A DNA stretch of 38,429 nucleotides from Sulfurimonas sp. (lineage in GTDB: Bacteria > Campylobacterota > Campylobacteria > Campylobacterales > Sulfurimonadaceae): the NCBI GenBank assembly GCA_024513425.1, contig JANEIH010000008.1, forward strand, positions 1 through 38,429, given 5' to 3'. The notes under the pieces were generated by a model, which was given only the letters and a program-made list of their open reading frames with translations, searched no databases and was not told the DNA's origin. Below are positions 35,609-38,429 of the stretch, in pieces; position 1 is the first letter of the stretch, and each line of letters starts with the position of its first letter. The position numbers were made by a program, and so were the translations under genes.

Positions 35609-36001
35609 TTATAAGTTTCGATTTCTGATTTCTTCTTCTATAAAAGCCTTTTCCCTGCCCATATAGTTGTTTTCAAGCCACAAAAGATAAGAGTCAGGCA
35701 ATTCATTATAACAAACCCCTTTGTATTGTCCAAACCCTATTCTTGGCTTTATTTCAAGCTCTAGAGGCTTATTTTCAAGATCAACATCTAAGCCACTCTG
35801 TTTTGCTAACTTTTGAAACTCTTTATACTCTAGAGATTTTTGTAAAACAAAACTATAGGAAGTAAAGTCAAAATATCCTTTGCGTTTTGCTACAAAAGCT
35901 TCAATAGCTTGAATATCTGAGATGCTGAGTTTTTCTAGATTTGGAATATGTACACGAAAAGAGTTTTGAAATTTTGTAAAAATAAAGTGAGGCTTTGGCA
36001 T
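35609..36001 (-). CDS. DUF3820-like protein coupled to ftsK
   Basis: A 130-aa cytoplasmic protein. The C-terminal ~45 residues match the DUF3820 / quorum-regulated virulence factor-like pattern: GFGQYKGVCYNELPDSYLLWLENN followed by a short acidic helix. That small domain is often attached to exonuclease-like proteins, suggesting a nucleic-acid role, but no nuclease residues are present. The N-terminal half (VHIPNLEKLSISDIQAIEAFVAKRKGYFDF) is unrecognised. Its ATG overlaps the ftsK stop (TAATG), so it is probably translated from the ftsK message. Confidence 0.72.
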   Translation of the reverse strand: MPKPHFIFTKFQNSFRVHIPNLEKLSISDIQAIEAFVAKRKGYFDFTSYSFVLQKSLEYKEFQKLAKQSGLDVDLENKPLELEIKPRIGFGQYKGVCYNELPDSYLLWLENNYMGREKAFIEEEIRNRNL

Positions 36002-38283
36002 TAGAGTATCTCTCTAATACCTTTTGCATTTGGAGCTGAGAGGACTCCCTCACGCTCAAGTTGTTCAAAAACACGCGCAGAGCGATTGTAACCGATTTGC
36101 AGTTTTCTCTGTAGGTAGGAGATGGATGTTTTTTTATCGGTAAGAACTACATTTTTAGCCTCTTCATAAAGCGGGTCTAACTCTTCATACTCCTCACTTG
36201 AATGAGAACTAGCACTACTCTCACTCTCTTCAACTAAAAAACTTTTGTCATAGTTTGGCTCACGCTGCGCCTTAATAAACTCTACAATTTTCTCTATCTC
36301 ATCTTCTGTAGCCCATGGAGCATGTAGGCGTACAAGAGCAGGGGCTCCTGGAGGTGTAAAGAGCATATCTCCACGACCAAGAAGTGATTCGGCACCCATC
36401 TGATCCAAAATGATCTTAGAATCAATCTTTTGACCTACTCTATATGAAATTCGAGATGGTAGGTTTGCTTTAATAAGCCCTGTAACAACATCAACAGAAG
36501 GTCTTTGCGTTGCTACAATCAAATGAATACCGCAGGCGCGTGATTTTTGTGCAAGTCTAGCAATGGAGATCTCAACATCTTTTCCACTTGTCATCATAAG
36601 GTCTGCCAATTCATCAATAACCACAACAATGTAAGGAAAATGTTCCCCGCCCTCACACTTTACCTTCTCATTGTAGTTTTCAATATTTTTTGTTCTACTC
36701 TCTGCCATTAACTCATAACGGCGCTCCATCTCTACGACCATATTATTAAGCGCAATAATAGCCTGTTTTGGTTTTGTAATAACAGGAGTAAGTAAATGTG
36801 GAATATCATTATATATAGAGAACTCTAGCATCTTAGGATCAATCATCAACAGGCGTAACTGGTCTGGTGAGCTTTTATAAAGAAGTGAAAGTATCATAGC
36901 ATTGATACCAACACTCTTTCCACTTCCTGTCGTTCCTGCAATAAGCAGGTGTGGAAGCTTTTTAAGATCGGTCACAAAAGGTTTACCGACAATATCTTTT
37001 CCAAGGGCAATAGTAAGTAGAGAAGCTGCATTCTTAAAGAGTTTGTCATCTAAAAGCTCACGCAGATAGATTGTCTCAAAACTCTCGTTTGGTATCTCGA
37101 TTCCTACTACATCTTTTCCTGGAATAGGTGCCTGGATACGAATAGTCTCAGCTGAAAGTGCCATAGCAAGATCATCTTGAAGGTTTAGAATCTTACTCAC
37201 TTTAACATTTGCAGCAGGTTTAAATTCAAAAGTAGAAACAACCGGACCCGCATAGGTTCGTACAACATCGCCGTCAATTTTAAAGTGAGCAAGTTTTTCT
37301 ATGAGATATTTTATCTTATCGTCAAGCTCATTTTCATCTATGCTGTGTGAGGTCTTTAGTGGTTTTTGTAAAAAGTCCAAGGGCGGAAGTTTGAAGTTTT
37401 TTGGTTTTACAGTACTGCCCTGCTCTAAAGTATCTAAGAGTTTTTTATTCTCTTCTAACTCCTCTACAATTATAGTATTTTTATGCGCTTTTAGCTCTTT
37501 TGCCACATCTAAAATATTTTTTGGTTTTTCCTCTTTGGGCTCCTTTTTGCTCTCTTGTATCGCAGGAGTAACTTTTTTAATTGTAAACTCTTTTTGTCTC
37601 TCTTCTTTTCGTAAATATGCGGGCTGGTCTATCTCACTCACCATATCTTCATCATCTGCCTCATCACCACTCTCTTGCTCCGCCTCTTCTAAATCAGGAG
37701 AAGCTATTTTGCTCTTTGTTGTTTCTACTCTGCTTTGAGGAGTGGTTTTTTTCTTGTTTTGAGTTTTTTTAATACTTTTAAATAGATGATGAATAATTTC
37801 AGCACTGCTTTTATCTAACAAAATCACAGCAACAACAAGAGTAATAATAGTCCAAAACACCCATAAGCCAAAAAGTCCGATGTATGGTGAAAGAAAATCC
37901 ACAAAATCAGCACCAAACCTTCCTCTATACTCATTTGTTACAAGCAAACCTTGGGCAAGTAAAAAAGAGAAAAAAAGTAAAAACGATGCAATAAGAATCT
38001 CTGATTCTCGAAACTCAAATTTTGTATGTTTATAGAGACAATACAAAGGAAATAGAAGCACAAAAAGATAAACAAATGAGATATATCCGAAATATTCTCT
38101 ATTATAAAGGGCAAAGCCAGCTCCATAACTTCCCATAAGTCCTGTTTCACCAAAAATAGTAGAAAATCCCAAGTATGTAATTATGCCAGTAGCAATAATA
38201 AAAATTGTCTCTTTCAAATAAAAAGCCTTTAATAATCTCAATATAGTTGTGAAAGTGTAGCCAAAAATGTTCCAAAAGAACAT
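36001..38283 (-). CDS. ftsK: DNA translocase FtsK/SpoIIIE
   Basis: Septum-located motor that clears chromosomes during division and activates XerCD-type recombination. About four membrane segments in residues 1-165 are followed by a charged linker (170-290). The motor comes next: Walker A GTTGSGKSVG near 445-455 and Walker B VVVIDELADLMM near 550-560, then VATQRPSVDVVTGLIKANLPSRI. The winged-helix gamma domain (about 695-760, SISYLQRKLQIGYNRSARVFEQLEREG) reads DNA polarity. Length 760 aa, with a short linker typical of the phylum. The ATG is preceded by an in-frame TAA and has no recognisable Shine-Dalgarno. Confidence 0.95.
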   Translation of the reverse strand: MFFWNIFGYTFTTILRLLKAFYLKETIFIIATGIITYLGFSTIFGETGLMGSYGAGFALYNREYFGYISFVYLFVLLFPLYCLYKHTKFEFRESEILIASFLLFFSFLLAQGLLVTNEYRGRFGADFVDFLSPYIGLFGLWVFWTIITLVVAVILLDKSSAEIIHHLFKSIKKTQNKKKTTPQSRVETTKSKIASPDLEEAEQESGDEADDEDMVSEIDQPAYLRKEERQKEFTIKKVTPAIQESKKEPKEEKPKNILDVAKELKAHKNTIIVEELEENKKLLDTLEQGSTVKPKNFKLPPLDFLQKPLKTSHSIDENELDDKIKYLIEKLAHFKIDGDVVRTYAGPVVSTFEFKPAANVKVSKILNLQDDLAMALSAETIRIQAPIPGKDVVGIEIPNESFETIYLRELLDDKLFKNAASLLTIALGKDIVGKPFVTDLKKLPHLLIAGTTGSGKSVGINAMILSLLYKSSPDQLRLLMIDPKMLEFSIYNDIPHLLTPVITKPKQAIIALNNMVVEMERRYELMAESRTKNIENYNEKVKCEGGEHFPYIVVVIDELADLMMTSGKDVEISIARLAQKSRACGIHLIVATQRPSVDVVTGLIKANLPSRISYRVGQKIDSKIILDQMGAESLLGRGDMLFTPPGAPALVRLHAPWATEDEIEKIVEFIKAQREPNYDKSFLVEESESSASSHSSEEYEELDPLYEEAKNVVLTDKKTSISYLQRKLQIGYNRSARVFEQLEREGVLSAPNAKGIREIL

Positions 38284-38429
38284 TTATATGACAAAATGAA
38301 AGATATATTACTCAACTTTCGCACATAGATTTCACTAAATCCACGAACTTAAGTTGAGTATTAAAGCCCATAAATAGCCACTTTCCAGTATAATTTTGCT
38401 CCTACAACATCAAAAATACAAGGCTATTT
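38284..38429. other. Repeat-like or IS-edge sequence upstream of ftsK
   Basis: No gene. AAATAGCC (38372-38379) is inverted as GGCTATTT at the last eight bases of the window. On the minus strand the GGCTATTT complementing the first arm leads directly into an ATG and a 19-codon frame (MGFNTQLKFVDLVKSMCES, 38371-38312) that ends 28 bases before ftsK. This looks like the edge of an insertion sequence or its remnant, cut by the window end. Minus-strand -10 candidates (TATACT near 38390, TAATAT near 38307) could drive ftsK. Confidence 0.35.

Noticed and set aside
1-38429. CRISPR array, prophage, toxin-antitoxin or restriction system
   Set aside because: No regularly spaced direct repeats beyond the four short tetR operators, and no cas, phage structural, toxin or methylase sequences were found.

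Overview
The window looks like a chromosomal stretch from a sulfur-oxidising Campylobacterota (epsilonproteobacterium), most like Sulfurimonas or a close relative. The evidence is the low G+C sequence, the oorDABC operon, a monomeric isocitrate dehydrogenase, aconitase B, an E. coli-type fumC next to an LDH-like mdh, TTG starts on several core genes, and sigma70 -10 boxes (TATAAT) without clear -35 boxes. The genus is an inference; no search was run.

Layout. (1) 1-482: no intact gene; a 220-bp MITE-like inverted-repeat element interrupts a short reading frame. (2) 483-4560 (minus): an orphan Tat/lipoprotein TRAP substrate-binding protein, a Mur-ligase-N-domain-like protein and metG. (3) 4736-8713 (minus): metE behind a structured leader carrying a 66-codon upstream ORF, then pepA. 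(4) 8892-10440 (minus): mobB-fbp-small Cys protein; a divergent small lipoprotein follows. (5) 10985-13503 (minus): a YggT-type membrane protein, a GluRS-like protein with eroded catalytic motifs, tRNA-Glu(UUC), a 67-aa protein and rnpB (RNase P RNA). (6) 13537-14282 (plus): an orphan TetR regulator behind four evenly spaced palindromes. (7) 14377-24266 (minus): icd, mdh-fumC-sucC-sucD, oorDABC. (8) 24398-32872: mltG and a large AsmA/YhdP-like protein overlapping head to head, a LolC/E-like permease with secA, and divergent lolA. (9) 32939-38283 (minus): acnB, a DUF3820-like protein and ftsK. (10) 38284-38429: IS-like or otherwise repetitive sequence at the window edge.

How it fits together. 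Regions 7 and 9 encode most of a TCA cycle built around a ferredoxin-type 2-oxoglutarate oxidoreductase. In this lineage that set is used for the reductive TCA cycle, and mdh-fumC-sucCD-oorDABC lies in the order of the reductive reactions. ATP-citrate lyase, fumarate reductase and pyruvate oxidoreductase are not in the window. Fbp would serve gluconeogenesis from fixed carbon. SecA, LolC/E, LolA and the AsmA-like protein form an envelope-biogenesis neighbourhood.

Most unusual observations: a full-length GluRS-like protein without a KMSKS loop and with changes in three other conserved motifs, beside tRNA-Glu; a metE leader combining an SD-preceded small ORF with mutually exclusive hairpins; four operator palindromes at 32-33 bp spacing before the TetR gene; and mltG/asmA-like start codons that are arms of one inverted repeat inside a 71-bp overlap.
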